The notes under the pieces were generated by a model. That model did no database searches. It was given only the letters and a program-made list of their open reading frames with translations, and was not told where the DNA came from. From Onchocerca volvulus (Eukaryota > Nematoda > Chromadorea > Rhabditida > Onchocercidae): a stretch of 64,000 nt of DNA. The stretch spans positions 496,001 through 560,000 of the forward strand of contig HG738140.1 in assembly GCA_000499405.2 (NCBI GenBank), written 5' to 3'. Position 1 is the first letter of the stretch, and each line of letters starts with the position of its first letter. The position numbers and the translations under genes were made by a program. Shown here one piece after another: positions 12,642-25,580 of the stretch.

Positions 12642-14483
12642 AAAAAAAAATCGAAAATCCGAAAACAAACTAAAAGCTTCCAATGCAAGGCCAATATTTT
12701 TTTTCCTTTCGTATCGATTGATTGATACAAAAATATGCCGTGCTTCCTTCGGAATTTCATTCAATTCAGCTGTTCCACCGTTATCGAAGAATTTGGTATT
12801 CAGGGTCGGATAAAGTATATGGATGTGTCGAGTGCGAATACATGGAAATGTTTCATTTACAATTTCTCTCGTGAATTCACTATTCACACAAATTAAATCC
12901 GCCATTGCTATTGTCCATGTCTAGAAGCCATGTGAGAAATGTGAATAATTAAAAAGAGAAATACAATTTTCGTTACTTGAGTAAACACAAAAAAACTTTT
13001 TTTTATCAAAGTTGAAATATATAAAATATAAAATGACTTTCATATTTTGTATAATCTACTAGATATTTCGAGCAGGAAGTTTTCATCTCATCGCTCACTA
13101 CCCAACTCAGCATCTGTAGAACTAAGCTGCAAGAGGGATTTTCTGAATAATAATATATGTTGCTCTCACAATTTCGGATCAAAGCTCTGTTGTTACATTT
13201 TCAAGCATCCGAAGTTAAACTGAAAGTTGGAAGAAAGCAAATAACCCTAAAATAAAATCCATTCATGAAAATTTTATTCTTCTTATATAATGTTAGCCAA
13301 CTTACTTCAAACCAGTCAATGAAAGTACGATAGAATTTCTTCATCAAACTCTTTTTCGTTGTTAGCAATTGATCCGGAAAATGACAGTAAAAAATTATCG
13401 GAGCATTAAATAAACCAAATAATCGAAATATCCGAAAAATCAACAAACATGCGGAAATCTGAAAAATGTTGTAATTTATCAAGTAGAGAGAATTCGCAAA
13501 TTTTCAACCACTTGAACAGCAAATGAAAGCTTTCTTGATAAAATGTCAAAGATTCTTATCAGAACTGCTGCAACAACACAATGTTTTCATACTTTTCGAA
13601 GATGAAAAAATTCTTACAGAATCACAAAATATGAGTTCCGTTTCTTTCAAAAATATGCAAACATATAAAGCTGAGATGCACATCCTAATGTAAGCACACA
13701 AAGCATATCCAAATCCAAAAATTGATCGCGGAAACACATCAATGACTTTGATATCTGGAATGAATTGAATAAAAACTGTGATTTCTCGGACGAAAACAGA
13801 AACTGGCTAATATTTCTAATATTTATTTTTCGGCAATTTATTTTTCGCAAAAAATTTCCTATATATTTTAAATAAAAAATTTCTAAAACAATAATAAAAA
13901 AAATAATGGATTAGAGAGCATTTTATTATTTAAGTTTATGATTTTCTGAAATGAAGAATTACAAAGGTATTCAGAGATACAGAGATTAAAGGAAGAGTAC
14001 AGAGAGATAATTACAGAATAAGAATTACAGAGATATTCTAACAGCAAAATCTACGAATTTGAAGGGTCAAGCTACTTTTCCCTTCTACGAATCTTATATT
14101 GATAGTAATAACTTCTTGTTTAGCAATGATTTCGTGACAGCTGTTAGATATTCTTACATTAGTTGTGCATCACAAAATCGACGGATAAAATTTTAGTATA
14201 AAAAACAATTAAAAATGCTAATTATAATTACCAGTGATAGGCAATAACAGGTCAAACATCTCACTTACTAATAATTTTTGTAAATAATATGAATTTAAAA
14301 TCAAAAAGTGATAATGAAAATTTAACCGAATTCTGTAGTTTCTGCAAATGCATGCTTGGGATTGAAGTAATTTGTTACAAATTGTACTCTATGACCATTT
14401 CGTTTCATCGCAACCGCTGCATCCACGACCAATCTTTCCGCTCCTCCAATACCCAAATCCGGATGAATTATCGTTACAAACAT
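11877..14483 (-). CDS. algn-2: ALG2-type alpha-1,3/1,6-mannosyltransferase
   Basis: Six exons (14483-14327, 13754-13618, 13458-13306, 12920-12671, 12522-12352, 12229-11877) join in frame to 1221 nt, 406 residues; human ALG2 has 416. The enzyme adds the second and third mannose to the dolichol-linked oligosaccharide on the cytosolic face of the ER. Diagnostic stretches are IIHPDLGIGGAERLVVDAA at the N-terminus (donor-fold GxGG loop), FYCHFPDQLLTTKK, LICVNSEFT, SINRYERKKN, VIAGGYD, and the GT4 family EX7E motif EHFGIVPVE at about residues 311-319, followed by NSGGPRE and ETGFLVKGDP. The ATG at 14483 matches the family start and follows TAATTAG directly, so the message may be trans-spliced. Intron 4 uses donor GTTTGT and begins just before a long T run on the coding strand. 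Identification is firm. Confidence 0.95.
12607..12650. repeat. Long poly(A)/poly(T) run in an ALG2 intron
   Basis: Thirty-three A, one G, then ten A on the plus strand. On the coding strand it is a T run inside intron 4, 20-65 bases after the donor. It is probably length-variable and prone to sequencing error. Confidence 0.9.
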
Positions 14484-14514
14484 CCTAATTACGATACCGA
14501 TAATAATAACAGAT

Positions 14515-14600
14515 ATTATATATTTACATGAGAAGTTATATACCCTATTTTCGTTTGAAAAATCAAGCAATGCGATAATAATGAGACATCAAATCCTCAG
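14515..14600. repeat. Direct repeat flanking ALG2 (partner 11378-11465)
   Basis: TATTTACATGA is shared, then CCTATTTTCGTTTGAAAAAT compares with CCTATTTTCATTTCAAAAGT, followed by CAAGCAATG in both. The copies lie about 3.1 kb apart in the same orientation, one just upstream of the start codon and one about 400 bp beyond the stop codon. Confidence 0.5.
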
Positions 14601-16091
14601 TTCCTGAACATGTTAGTTACGCTAGATGTATAGATGGTCACTTTTATCAAGATTATCCAAGAAATGATCGGGAGTTTCCTGACAAAGAAGACAGAAGACA
14701 AAGTGAAAATACTTTTTCCTTTGAATGCTATAAGTAGGCGGAAAATTTCATCAACAAAATGCCATGCTGAGTTTAATAGAGAAAAATTACAGAGGAATAA
14801 TGTGCAAATCGATCGTATGATTTCGGTAAAAGATTAATCGAACTGTTGTTGGTAGCTCCTTCTGACGTTTTTCTTCAGGATAGCTGGAGTACGCAATGAA
14901 GCAGTTACATACGGCAAAGTGAATGATTAGAGGAATTGTGAGACGAAACGTGTTCAACCTATTCTCAAACTTCCAATATATTATTTCGCTTGCTTAAATA
15001 ATGCCAAAGAAAGTGTGGACATTGAATGTCTGCTACAAGTGGCTACTTCTAATAAGCAGAACTAGCGCTATAGAATGAGCCAAAACGTTGAGATGCTGAA
15101 AGTCACAGTGTAGCATCTACATCTGGCCAGAAATGAAACCGAATTCCGATGGGAATGATACCGGATTATATGATAGGATGACACAAGTCAAGTAAGGATC
15201 AAAGATTAAAGCAACTAGATGAACTGATTAAGCCTTGAACTTGACATGTTGGTCATGCTAGACGCACGCATGCATCCATGCCTATTTTTCGATAGGATAT
15301 TTTAGATCTAAATCAGCAGTTTATACAAACTAGAAAATATACCGTATGTACTTGCTAGAAAACAATTTAGAAATGAAGAGAATTAGGTGTGAGGGGAGGT
15401 GAAGAGAACTAGATGTAAATAGAGATAGAAAGAACTAGATATAGAGAGAAATGAAGAAACTAGACGTGAAGAGTATAGAATTTGGAACACGTAAAATGCA
15501 CGAAAACATTTGGATATCCAAATTTGTTGCGAAATGTCGCTGATATTTTAGCTAATTGTACTTTCTCGTGATAAAGGAATCGATGGATGGAGTAAGGAAA
15601 GCGAAAAGGGTGGCGAAGGAGGATTGCCCGGGCAATAATTACCCAGGGTTGGGCATCCTGGGTAATCTTTGAAAAACCACGAGAATTAATGCTGGGGATG
15701 AAGGACGTAGTGAATTAACCTTGAATTTAAAGTTAAATACATAGAATTAAATTTGCAATCTTGTATCATCTAAATAGAAGCTAAATGAAAACTTAGACTT
15801 GGAAATTGGATCAGTATACCTGCTAACAAAATATGTACATTGAATCCTAGTGTTATTAGTTTGCACATATGAAACCATTGTGGCGATTTACGTAACTGGT
15901 TGTTAATATGTCCCATCTTTTTTGCCCATTGATTATATACAGAAACTCAAAATTAACACTTCATGGTGACTTTTTTTTAACAGTACAATAATATATTTAT
16001 CCTTATTTACGCTTATTATACGTTGTTCCTAATTTTACATGTCCTTAATAATTACACTCACATCATTTATTGTTTTTTCAGTCGAGATACA
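14601..16091. other. Intergenic region upstream of the Argonaute gene
   Basis: Contains the divergent promoter space between ALG2 (leftward) and the Argonaute gene (rightward). No gene was recognised; a 67-codon plus-strand ORF at 14634 lacks similarity. A purine-rich stretch at about 15370-15480 repeats AGAACTAGATGT-like units (GAGAACTAGATGTAAATAGAGA, GAACTAGATATAGAGAGA, GAAACTAGACGTGAAGAG). A strong palindromic element lies at 15623-15666. Confidence 0.45.
15623..15666. repeat. Pair of perfect palindromes (potential hairpins)
   Basis: ATTGCCCGGGCAAT at 15623-15636 is a perfect 14-bp palindrome. It is followed at once by ATTACCCAGG (15638-15647), a nine-base loop, and its exact complement CCTGGGTAAT (15657-15666). 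The element is GC-rich within AT-rich DNA, in the region upstream of the Argonaute start. Possible roles are a MITE end, a DNA-binding site or a structured RNA; nothing decides between them. Confidence 0.8.
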
Positions 16092-16419
16092 ATGTCAGAT
16101 CGTAGTCGCGGACGAGGTCGTCCAAAACACCATCGAAATTATCGCAACATCAATGCGTCACAAAATTTTGGTAGAAATAGTATTTGCATTTTTCTCTTCA
16201 AGTACTTTATATTGGTCCTGACTTTATTTGTTCCGATTATAATTCCGGAATTGAATTATTGGATTCATGAAGTATTTCTAGTCTCTCCATTGCGAAAATT
16301 TCCCATTATTCTCGTGATTATAAAAATGAATTAGACTTTTGTATCTTGAACAGAATATATCGAACCCTTTTTCTTACATTCCCGATTTTGTTCATGATTC
16401 TCAGAATAAAGATTGATTG

Positions 16420-16450
<31 letters not shown>

Positions 16451-19400
16451 TCAGAAAGAAATTTTGATGTGGGACAGATCAGTTCGAAGGTTCAGTCATG
16501 GAATTTGGGATCAGAAGTAAGTTATGTTTTTGTTACTGTCATCAGTTTTTTTTGGTAAGACAATGTTTTTTATTGAAGAAAAAAGTACGTGGAAGTGAAA
16601 ACCATGGCTTAGTGAAAACCGATAATTGATTAACAAAATGATATATTAGAATGATGTTTTAGTGGTCTTGGAGTTGGCTTTTAGCTCCTACTCTTTAATC
16701 AGAAAGATTTCTAGGGCTTACCTAATTGCAATAGCACTTGTCATAAATGTTTATTCAAATACAGCTATTAATTTTTTCCCGAGATTGCCATAAGGACCAG
16801 TATTCCTGTTCAGTACGCATTATGCATTCTAACTATAACCCCCTATAGCCACATCATAACTAAATATGTAGTCGGAAAAGATTTGTCTCGCTCACCGGAA
16901 AATTTAAAGGTTTACGTCTCATAAATAACGATATGTCAGTATGCAGGTAGTAGATGGGTAGAGAGAAGTGATTATTATCTATCTTCTATCAATATAAATA
17001 AAAAATGTAAATGTTCGTTGTTATTTCTGACAAAACGTTGCGAACCTTTCACCGATTGCTTTGAATTTTGACACAACGTTGCATTCTATGCATGTTTTCT
17101 ATATAGATATAAGAATGAACATATTTGCCGCCAAAATGGAAAGCATGTTTACCGCCAAAACTTTCCGATTAACAAATAAACAAAGTAAGGTCGACCAATC
17201 ATAAAGTGACACATTGGAGATCAGGGAAGGAGGGAAGAACTCCAAAGGATTTAAAAGGTTCGGATTTTGGAGCGAAATCAGCTCAAGTTGGATAGCAATC
17301 CGAGTTCAATAGACCAGCGGAGTTCACACAGACCCAGATCAACGCAGCAATAACAACAAATCAGCAATCAAGGAATTCTATTCTCTACTAGTGATAAGGA
17401 AAGAATAATCCAGTAATCAACTTGCTTGGAAATTCCCGAATAATTTTGAGAATAATTCAGATGCAATTCGACTTGTATTCAATTTCGAGAACAGTCCATT
17501 TTTTTCGAAGATAATTCGGGTGCAGTTGACCTGCTTTAGTTCATCCAAATGATGTCTCGCAGAAGATCAAATTTAGGTAGTCGTACTCGCACAGCGAAAG
17601 TAATGCGACGATTAACTGCAAATCGAACTGAGGAAGAACGGCCATCAGCGAACGATGAACGGAACAGCAAATCAGCTTTAAACATGACTCCGTTGTGTCA
17701 AAATTTCAAAGCAGTGGTAAGAATTTTCGGAGATTAAGATGTTGAACAAACGAAAACTTCGCGTATACTTTTATTTATTACATACTAGTTGAACCTGGCC
17801 AAACGTTACCGCTGCAATTTAAGTTGCCATGACCGCTCAGCGTGTACACAAGTTTTTCCTTCTTTCCAGAATGGCTCCAGATGTAGTTCGGATTCCGTGC
17901 CAGAGAATATTTCTTCACGCTCTCCTATTGATAATATTCAGCAGCGCGCAAGGTTCCGGATTCGAATTTTTTTTTATTTCAGTGGCATTACAGTAATTAA
18001 AAACTGGAATATTACTGTAACCGTTTTTTTTTTTTGAAGTAAAAAAAAAAAAAAACACTGTTGTTGATAAGAATGATCGGAATAGGTTTCGCCTAAGAAT
18101 TCCATCATTTAGTTCTGCAAGTACTGTACTTCCACGATTATCACCAGCTAAAATACAGCAGAAAATTATTGCAAAGACGAACATTTATCCTTTGGAAATA
18201 ATAGATCGCATCGTTTACCGTTACGATGTGCGCATTGAAGCGTGTTCTGAAAGGCCTCATACTGTCAATGCTGCAAAAATAGATTTATGCCGTGGAAGAC
18301 AGGAGTAAGTATTCTCATATTTGTATTGTATGCACTTGAATTTCTAGGAAATATGACTATCCTTGTCTACATATATGTTTCAGCCCTTTTCGAGCCAAGA
18401 AATGTATGTTTTTAATCAATATGGCATTACGAAGATATCGACAACTTAGAGAATTTGCATATGCATATGATATGACAAGCACGTTATTCACTAATCAATC
18501 ATTAGACTTAAAAGAGGTAGGTAAGATGAAATAAGGAAGATAAATGAAGCAGTTTGTGCAACAAACATGCATTGGGCTAAAAAACTTATCAGCTTTTTGA
18601 ATCGGAGCGAAATTAAGAATTTTGAATAAAATGGTTGCTAATTTTAAATTAATGACTCTGCAAATTTTGCTCATTTCTCAATTTTTAAAATTTCCTTGCA
18701 TTCATGAAGAATTCGATTCTTAAAAAATTCAGTTTTCGACGAGTCTTTGTCGGTATAATGATTTTGCCAGTTAGATATATTGAATAGAATGAAATTTTAA
18801 AAGATCTGTAAATGCTGTTTGGAAAAAAATGAGGAGAAATCATTTCTAGATAACTAATGGTGCATTATTTTCAGGTATCTGAAATCACCATTTCGTCTAA
18901 TGATTCGCAAGAATCACAAGAACTGTTTGGTAATAATGTCAAAATAAGTATAAACATTAGCGAATGCCGCGAATTTGCCCACACATTTCATACAGCCGAT
19001 TTTAACTCATCTATTACCCGTGATATATTGGCTCAGGATCATTCTTTGCGGCAATTTTATGAAATCCTAACAAATCAACATGGTTTGCGAAGGTAGATCT
19101 TAAAAATCTGATGAACTGCTCATGGACTTTCAGTATCTTGTGATAATGAAATTTCTTCCTCTCATTTTAGGTCTCCAATCTTTTTTACCATTTATGATTT
19201 TTGCTTAGATGGTGTCATGATTTGACTTTGTTCATTTGTAGTAGTACGATGAATCGAGACATATTGTGTTTTTAAAATTCATCTTATTTTAAATTGATTA
19301 ACGTTTGGCTTTTTATTCCATCTTGCTTATACATACTGTTATCTAGTTGATCACAGACGAACATAAAAAAAGCAGCATTCAGTTTTCCGTTTTAGTGGAT

Positions 19401-22400
19401 TATATTTCTCCTTTGGTTTTGGACGATTATATCAGGAAAAAGACAATAGTATAAAATTGAAAGATGGGATTCAATTATTATTGGGTGCGGACAAAAGTGT
19501 TCGTTTTATCGAGGGCAATAAATCAACTGGATTAGTTCCAGCATTGGTACTTGATGGTATGTACTTCATTAAACAATTTACGGTTACTCTGACTTGAAAT
19601 GTAGTCTTTTTTCAAGAAAAAAAAAGAAAGTTTATTTTTTTAGGAAGAAAAACACCATTTTTCAATGAAGAAACACTAATAAATTTCGCAGCTGAAATAT
19701 ATAAGCCAGGTGTCCCAAATCCATCCATTCCTTGTTTGGATGGCAGAAAATTTCAGGACTTTATACGTTATGTTGGACCAACGATCAGAAGTAAGATTTT
19801 TGATTTTAACATGCGAGAAATTTATTTTTGCCTTTCTGTTCCGGAAAATTTAAAAGTTGATGAGAAAATAATTTCAATTAGTTGCTGCAGAAATGTATAT
19901 TTCACTTTATTATATTTTATCCCGAAATTTCAATTTCATTTTTCAGCCTAAATTATTTTATTTGTGATTTCCTCTAAAATTTTATCAAAAGTTACGTGTG
20001 TTTGAAATATGTTTTTCATTTTCCAGATCTTCGTCTCCTTCGCTTAAACAATACTAAAACTTTCATTGCTAATGGTTTGTCGACGCAACCAGTAAAAAAT
20101 CTTAGGTGTTTAAATTTAATTTATTTACTAATTCAGCACTTGATGCTTGGCTTATTAAATAAAATAGTGGCTTCGTTTTTCTATAACTCGTCTATTCTAG
20201 CATTGATTCGAGATTACATGATAAGATAGTTTCATGTAGCAAGAATAAATGACAAATTGTTGATAAGGAGGAGTGTGAATGAGAAAAAAACAAAGTAAGA
20301 ATAAAAAGAAGTAGATGAAGAAGGAGAAAAAAGATCATTACAATTATTATTATGAGTAATTAACATAATTCATATAATGAAAGGAAAAAGATAGACTGAA
20401 ATCTTACTGATTATATTAGAAGGTCAGACATAGTTTGTAATATCAATAGTGAATTTCCATATCTTTTGTCACTGAGCAATTTTGTTTGCAGAAGTGAACG
20501 AATGTCACTAATGGAAGCATACAAACGCTTGGGAATTAGTATCAGGTTAATTTTCACTCATCCCTAAAAAATTATCACTGCGTAATGATTATAATGTTTT
20601 TGCTGATGCTTTCATTAATCGATGAAAGTTCATACTATTCCATCAATTTCAAAAACTTATAGGCCTGATTTGCCGGCTGTCGTGCTGAAATCACGCTCTA
20701 ATCAAGTGTTTTTTCCTTTTGAAATTTTATACGTTTCCCCAAATCAGAAAGTTCCGGATGCAAAACTTCGACCGGCCCAGAAGCAAGCCATAATTAAAGT
20801 GAGATCCCAACAATTTCTGTTGTAACGTTCAGTTCAATTTTCATCATTTTATTTATCTTTATTGAGATTGTCTTCTTTTTTTTTTTTTTTTTTATTATTT
20901 TCGTGAGAAATAGAATTTGCTTCCCTTCAAATTATCTAGTGATTACTGAGCGCATCGTTTTTTAGAATAAAATTATCAGACGAGTGTTTGCAAAGTCGAC
21001 TTTTTTTCTTTGCTTTTCTAATTACTTAGATTTCCTTTTTACAGAAGTACTTTTTATTAATTATATGCTACAAGGATGGCGTTAAGTTAAGATACAAAAT
21101 AGAAATTTTTTTCACTACTAAATTTATTTAAAGCCATATTTTTTGTAGAACTCGGTCATAGCTCCAGATGTACGACATAAAGAAATACAAAGACATATGG
21201 AAGCGTTAAATTTGAGTGGAAGAGAATTCAATCCCATTTTGGCAGCATTTGGTGTTCGAATTAGTAAGAAACCCATGGAAGTACTGTATTAAATTGATAT
21301 CACTCTTTTTTTTTGAATTTTCATAACATGTGCAAAAATGAATTTTTATATAAACTATATCATATACAGAGAGAGACAAGATGTAGACTGTGTGAAAGGA
21401 AGGTTACATGTATTCCATTCTTTTAAATGGACTTCATTTCAGGTTGAAGCTAACCGTCGTATACCACCGCAGATTTGCTATAACTCAAAATCCATCATGA
21501 ATGTTACACCAAATAAGGTACTAATCTTAATGTCAGTGAAAAAAGCGTTGTTCTTTATAGTTTACCATTTTGATTGCTTCGAAATTTTGTTTTCAGTTAA
21601 ACTAAACTCTTCTATTCCTTTGAAAAATCGCAGGAAAAACTTACGGAAAAGAATATCGAATAGATAATTCAGGAAATTTTTTTCCTCATTCTTTTTCCTC
21701 ATTCTGAAAATTTTTTCCTCATTTTTTTCCTCATTCTAATTCAGGAAAACTTTTTCCTCATTCGTTAGTATAATTTATATTTTTTTCAAACGAAACTATA
21801 ATTCTAGGCTAGTTGGAATGCTGGGAATAATCATTTTGCAGCTCCAGCAAAAATTGATAATTTTCATTTATTTTATGACGAAGATTGCGATGAAAAAGTC
21901 ATGATGTAAGTATCATTTTCGGATATTTAGGAATAATGCGTTATAGAAATAGGTGAAGAAATGTCTAACAATTTAGTGCTAAATATCCTTCAATTATTAT
22001 TTCAAAAAATATGGCTCAGAATACTTCCAAAATGTTATTATCTGGCTTTCTTTCCTTAATCCGAATATAAAATTGTTCCATCATAATGGAGGATGGTTTT
22101 ATGTACATTGATATTAAGTTTCAACAATCTTAACAACAAATATTGGAAAATTTTTAATTTTCTTATTTCTCAGTTAATGGGAGAAATGTGAATAACGACT
22201 TCTTTTAGTTTTGGACTTAATTTTTCTGGAATATTTGAAATCATTAAATTATTGTAAGAATCTGTTATTAGAATAATTTAGTGATTTCAAACTATAAATC
22301 TGTTTACAAACCATCCGTATTTGTGGTATTCTAATTACAGATTATCCGTATTTGTTTGTAAGATTCTGTATTGTAAATGAAAATATTTTCCTCGTTGTTT

Positions 22401-25400
22401 GATCGATCTATGTTGAAAACAAAAAACAAGATAGGCATTTGTTTTTTTCAGTCTTTCTAATAATTATGCCACATTTCCTGAATTTAATGGATTTCATGAT
22501 TTTTGTTCTTTTCATTTGATTAGAATATATATTTTAAGGAATTTCTTTCATTCAATTTGCAATACTGCGGTGAAAAGGGGTATAAATATCAACAAAAAAT
22601 TCAAAAAGAAAGTTTGCTCAAGTGATTTGGAAGCAAATATTAAAAAAGTGATAGTGGAATTTTCTGGAGAAACAAATTTTTTTATGTATGTTGACAATAA
22701 ACAGCATACTCATGGTTAGCTTTATCTCTTATCGAATTTCTAAATAAAAAATTAATCCATTTTAAACATTCCATTCATTTATGAATGGATCAGTAATTAG
22801 GGATATCTCGTTCATATGTTCACTTTGGAAGCATCAAGCAAGCAAGGAACACTGACCTACGTAGATTAACGAATTATCGATTAAATCAACTGATTAAATA
22901 GGAATAAGTTGATGGATAGTATTATAAGTCTCTTTTCAAAAGCCAAGATTGGGTTGTTTCGTTCATGAATGTAAGTGAAGTTCTGCTTGCACTTATATAT
23001 GAGTGGAAGCAAATATTATCATGACTTATGAGCGTGTTCCATGAAATGATTTGGCTTGCTTGGTAACTTGTACTAGTATTGTTGCACTATCCATGATTCT
23101 TAATGATAGTGTTTCTGGGAGTTTTGGAAATTCTGTTAAGCAAACAATGCAATAATACAATCCCGGACATTTCAGACGAACTTAAGTTGTATGAAGTGCT
23201 TTATCAAGTGGTCACGCAGCATGTAAAATATTCCACTGTGGCAAATAAAACTCACTCATTTGAAAATATCATCAACAAAATGAATGTCAAGAATTTTGGT
23301 CACAATTATCATACCGTGCCGGAAAGCTATGCGTTAGTTTTCCATTATTTTCATAATTCTTAGTTTTTCCGATCCAAATAAAATTCAGAAATTATTGAAA
23401 TTTTCCGAAAATTTCACTGGAAATTTAATGCTATTAAAATATATTTATTAGAATTAAAAGATGGTTATCAAGTGGTAATACGCTCGTTATTGGATATGAT
23501 GTTTGCCATCCGGAACCACAATCTGCAGTTGAACGTCGTTTAAATTTAATATCTACTCAACCAAGTGTTATTGGAGTGAGTTTCTCTGTAATTAATTTTC
23601 GCAGACTGTTGATTAAGGATGTTATTTCAGATAAATTGTGAAAAACACAAGGGAAGAATTATTTATGTGTTCTATTTTCATTTGTGATATTGCTATCCTG
23701 TACAGTTGAATTTTTTATATTTTATTGTGGAAGTACTTTCCAGTCGTTTAATTGAAAATTAATTACAGTTTTCATTTAATGCTGCCAAGGACCCAGAAAC
23801 TTTCATAGGAGATTACGCATTTCACGAGCCAAGACAGGAGCAAGTTACTAGTTATATCCTCGAATGTCGGATTTTTCATATTTTGAAATTATTTCGTGAA
23901 ATGCGTCGCAAGTTGCCAACATTAATTGTTATCACACGTGATGGTGTTTCAGAAGGACAACATAAAATGGTAAATTTTATAATCATTCGTAGTATAAATG
24001 GAATTGAAGAATGGGAGATAGGAAGGAGTGGAAAGAGAATGAGATGAGAAATTTGTGAATCAAATCGAATTTCATGATTAAGAGAAAATAAATCCTAAAT
24101 CTTGAAGTTAATAACTAATTTGGATGGTGATTTTGTGTTCATATTTACATTATTAGATGTTCCAGGTGATGATGGATGAATTAGAAGCTATACGTGCTGG
24201 AATACAAAATTATGCGAATTATTCTAAGAAAACAGATTATAAACCAAAAATAGTACTTCTTATAGCTGTGAAACGTCACAACAAGCGTTTCTTTATCGAG
24301 ACAGAAAAAGGTCAAAATAAATTTTGGTCATTTTTACATATTTTTAGCATTTCAAAAAATCGAGAAGAATAACGTCTTGAAGATGGTAATGTTATATTGT
24401 TTTTCAAATTTACACTTATAGGTAATGATACATAAAGAGATCATTTTATATGGGATGAAGAGAAGTTTTCTTAATGTCTGAAAATTTTTCCTTCTGTAGG
24501 TATTTTTTCGTTAATTAGCATAGTTTATTTAGATTTAAGTCGTATAATATTTTTAGCTCACGTGTACTAAAAATTTGTTACATTTAAAATAAATGTTTTC
24601 CTAAAATAAAAAAATTCTTATTTAATAAAAAAGATTTTTTAAAATATACATTTATCGAATTTGACCAGTGTTATATATTTTGGGAATCACATATTTAATC
24701 TCATGTTTATTTAAAATCTTGCTTATTCTGTTTTTTCCAGGAGAAGTTCAGAATTGTTTACCTGGAACCGTCATAGATCATACGGTAACGCGTGTCGATG
24801 CAACGGAAATTTTTATGCAGTCACACAATGTGATAAAAGTATGTTAAGCAGATTTATTTTTTCCAATATTTATGCAGAAACATTTCACTAATACCACTGT
24901 TTCCTATTATTCGATAATAGTCTTATTTTAGCAATAGTAGATTACATTTAGAATAAATATTCTCAGAATAATATGATAAAAATAAGATCGAAATAAACAT
25001 TGGAGAAATGAAATTTAATTAGTTTTAATTGTTTTTTCAGGGAACTGGCAAAATGCCAGCTTACACTTTGTTAGTAAATGAAGCTGACATGGAAATGGAT
25101 GAGTTACAAGCTTTTATCAATGCCCTTTGCTACAGTCATCAAATTATCACATCAGCAGTTTCATTACCAGAGCCAGTTTATCAAGCAGACGAATGGGCAA
25201 AAAGAGGGCGTAATAATTTCCGGGCCATGTAGTAAGTTTGTGTAAAATATATAATTATTCTACGAATTTAAATAATACAGACATTTTCCAAGAACATTTA
25301 TCGCAGGTTTTGCTTCCCGTTCGTTATAAACTGGTGGTTAGAAGTCAGCTTCAAATGCAGTTTTCCGATAATCCAACGTAAAAAGTCTATTATACTGAAG

Positions 25401-25580
25401 AGACCATTGTCATTATCTAACTTAATATGATCTGCATTTTTATGTATATATTTGTTTTTCAGTGAACGTAAACCTGATAATTTACCACGCAAGCCAAATG
25501 GAAAAGTAGATTGGGACGAAGTGACAAATAAACTTTGTTATATGGATGGCAAACTTGAATTAACAAGATCGAATGCTTAA
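16092..25580 (+). CDS. Argonaute protein, WAGO/CSR-1 type, catalytically complete
   Basis: Twenty-three exons join in frame to 3078 nt, 1025 residues: 16092-16170, 16455-16516, 17540-17716, 17870-17952, 18086-18304, 18384-18516, 18875-19092, 19396-19556, 19644-19790, 20027-20105, 20492-20545, 20663-20798, 21149-21280, 21443-21517, 21808-21905, 22524-22714, 23176-23332, 23452-23575, 23769-23969, 24166-24310, 24741-24838, 25041-25231, 25463-25580. Exon 5 could instead start at 18098. Order: Arg/Gly-rich tail (RSRGRGRPKHHR), N domain (NIYPLEIIDRIVYRYDV, from about residue 166), PAZ (about 390-516), MID (about 600-720), PIWI (about 735-985). The slicer tetrad is complete: D750 (GYDVCHP), E799 (PRQEQV), D833 (TRDGVSEGQ) and H904 (IDHTVTR). 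The C-terminal QAFINALCYSHQI and PEPVYQADEWAKRGR match the worm-specific clade rather than AGO or PIWI. Most WAGOs have lost the catalytic residues; CSR-1 keeps them, so a CSR-1 orthologue is my best guess. The start follows TTTTTTCAG by ten bases, suggesting trans-splicing. Confidence 0.9.
16423..16449. repeat. (TA)n microsatellite in Argonaute intron 1
   Basis: About 27 bp of alternating TA ending directly at the TTTCAG acceptor of exon 2 (16450-16454), so repeat length changes would alter the spacing of the 3' splice site. Confidence 0.9.
21667..21763. repeat. Short tandem repeat in Argonaute intron 14
   Basis: The unit TTTTTCCTCATTC recurs about five times, partly interleaved with ATTCAGGAAAA. 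It provides a pyrimidine-rich tract about 45 bases ahead of the acceptor at 21807. Confidence 0.85.

Noticed and set aside
24311..24380. Possible micro-exon in the Argonaute gene around GAATAACGTCTTGAAGATG
   Set aside because: All phases either meet a stop or break the next exon; exon 24166-24310 joins 24741-24838 directly in frame.
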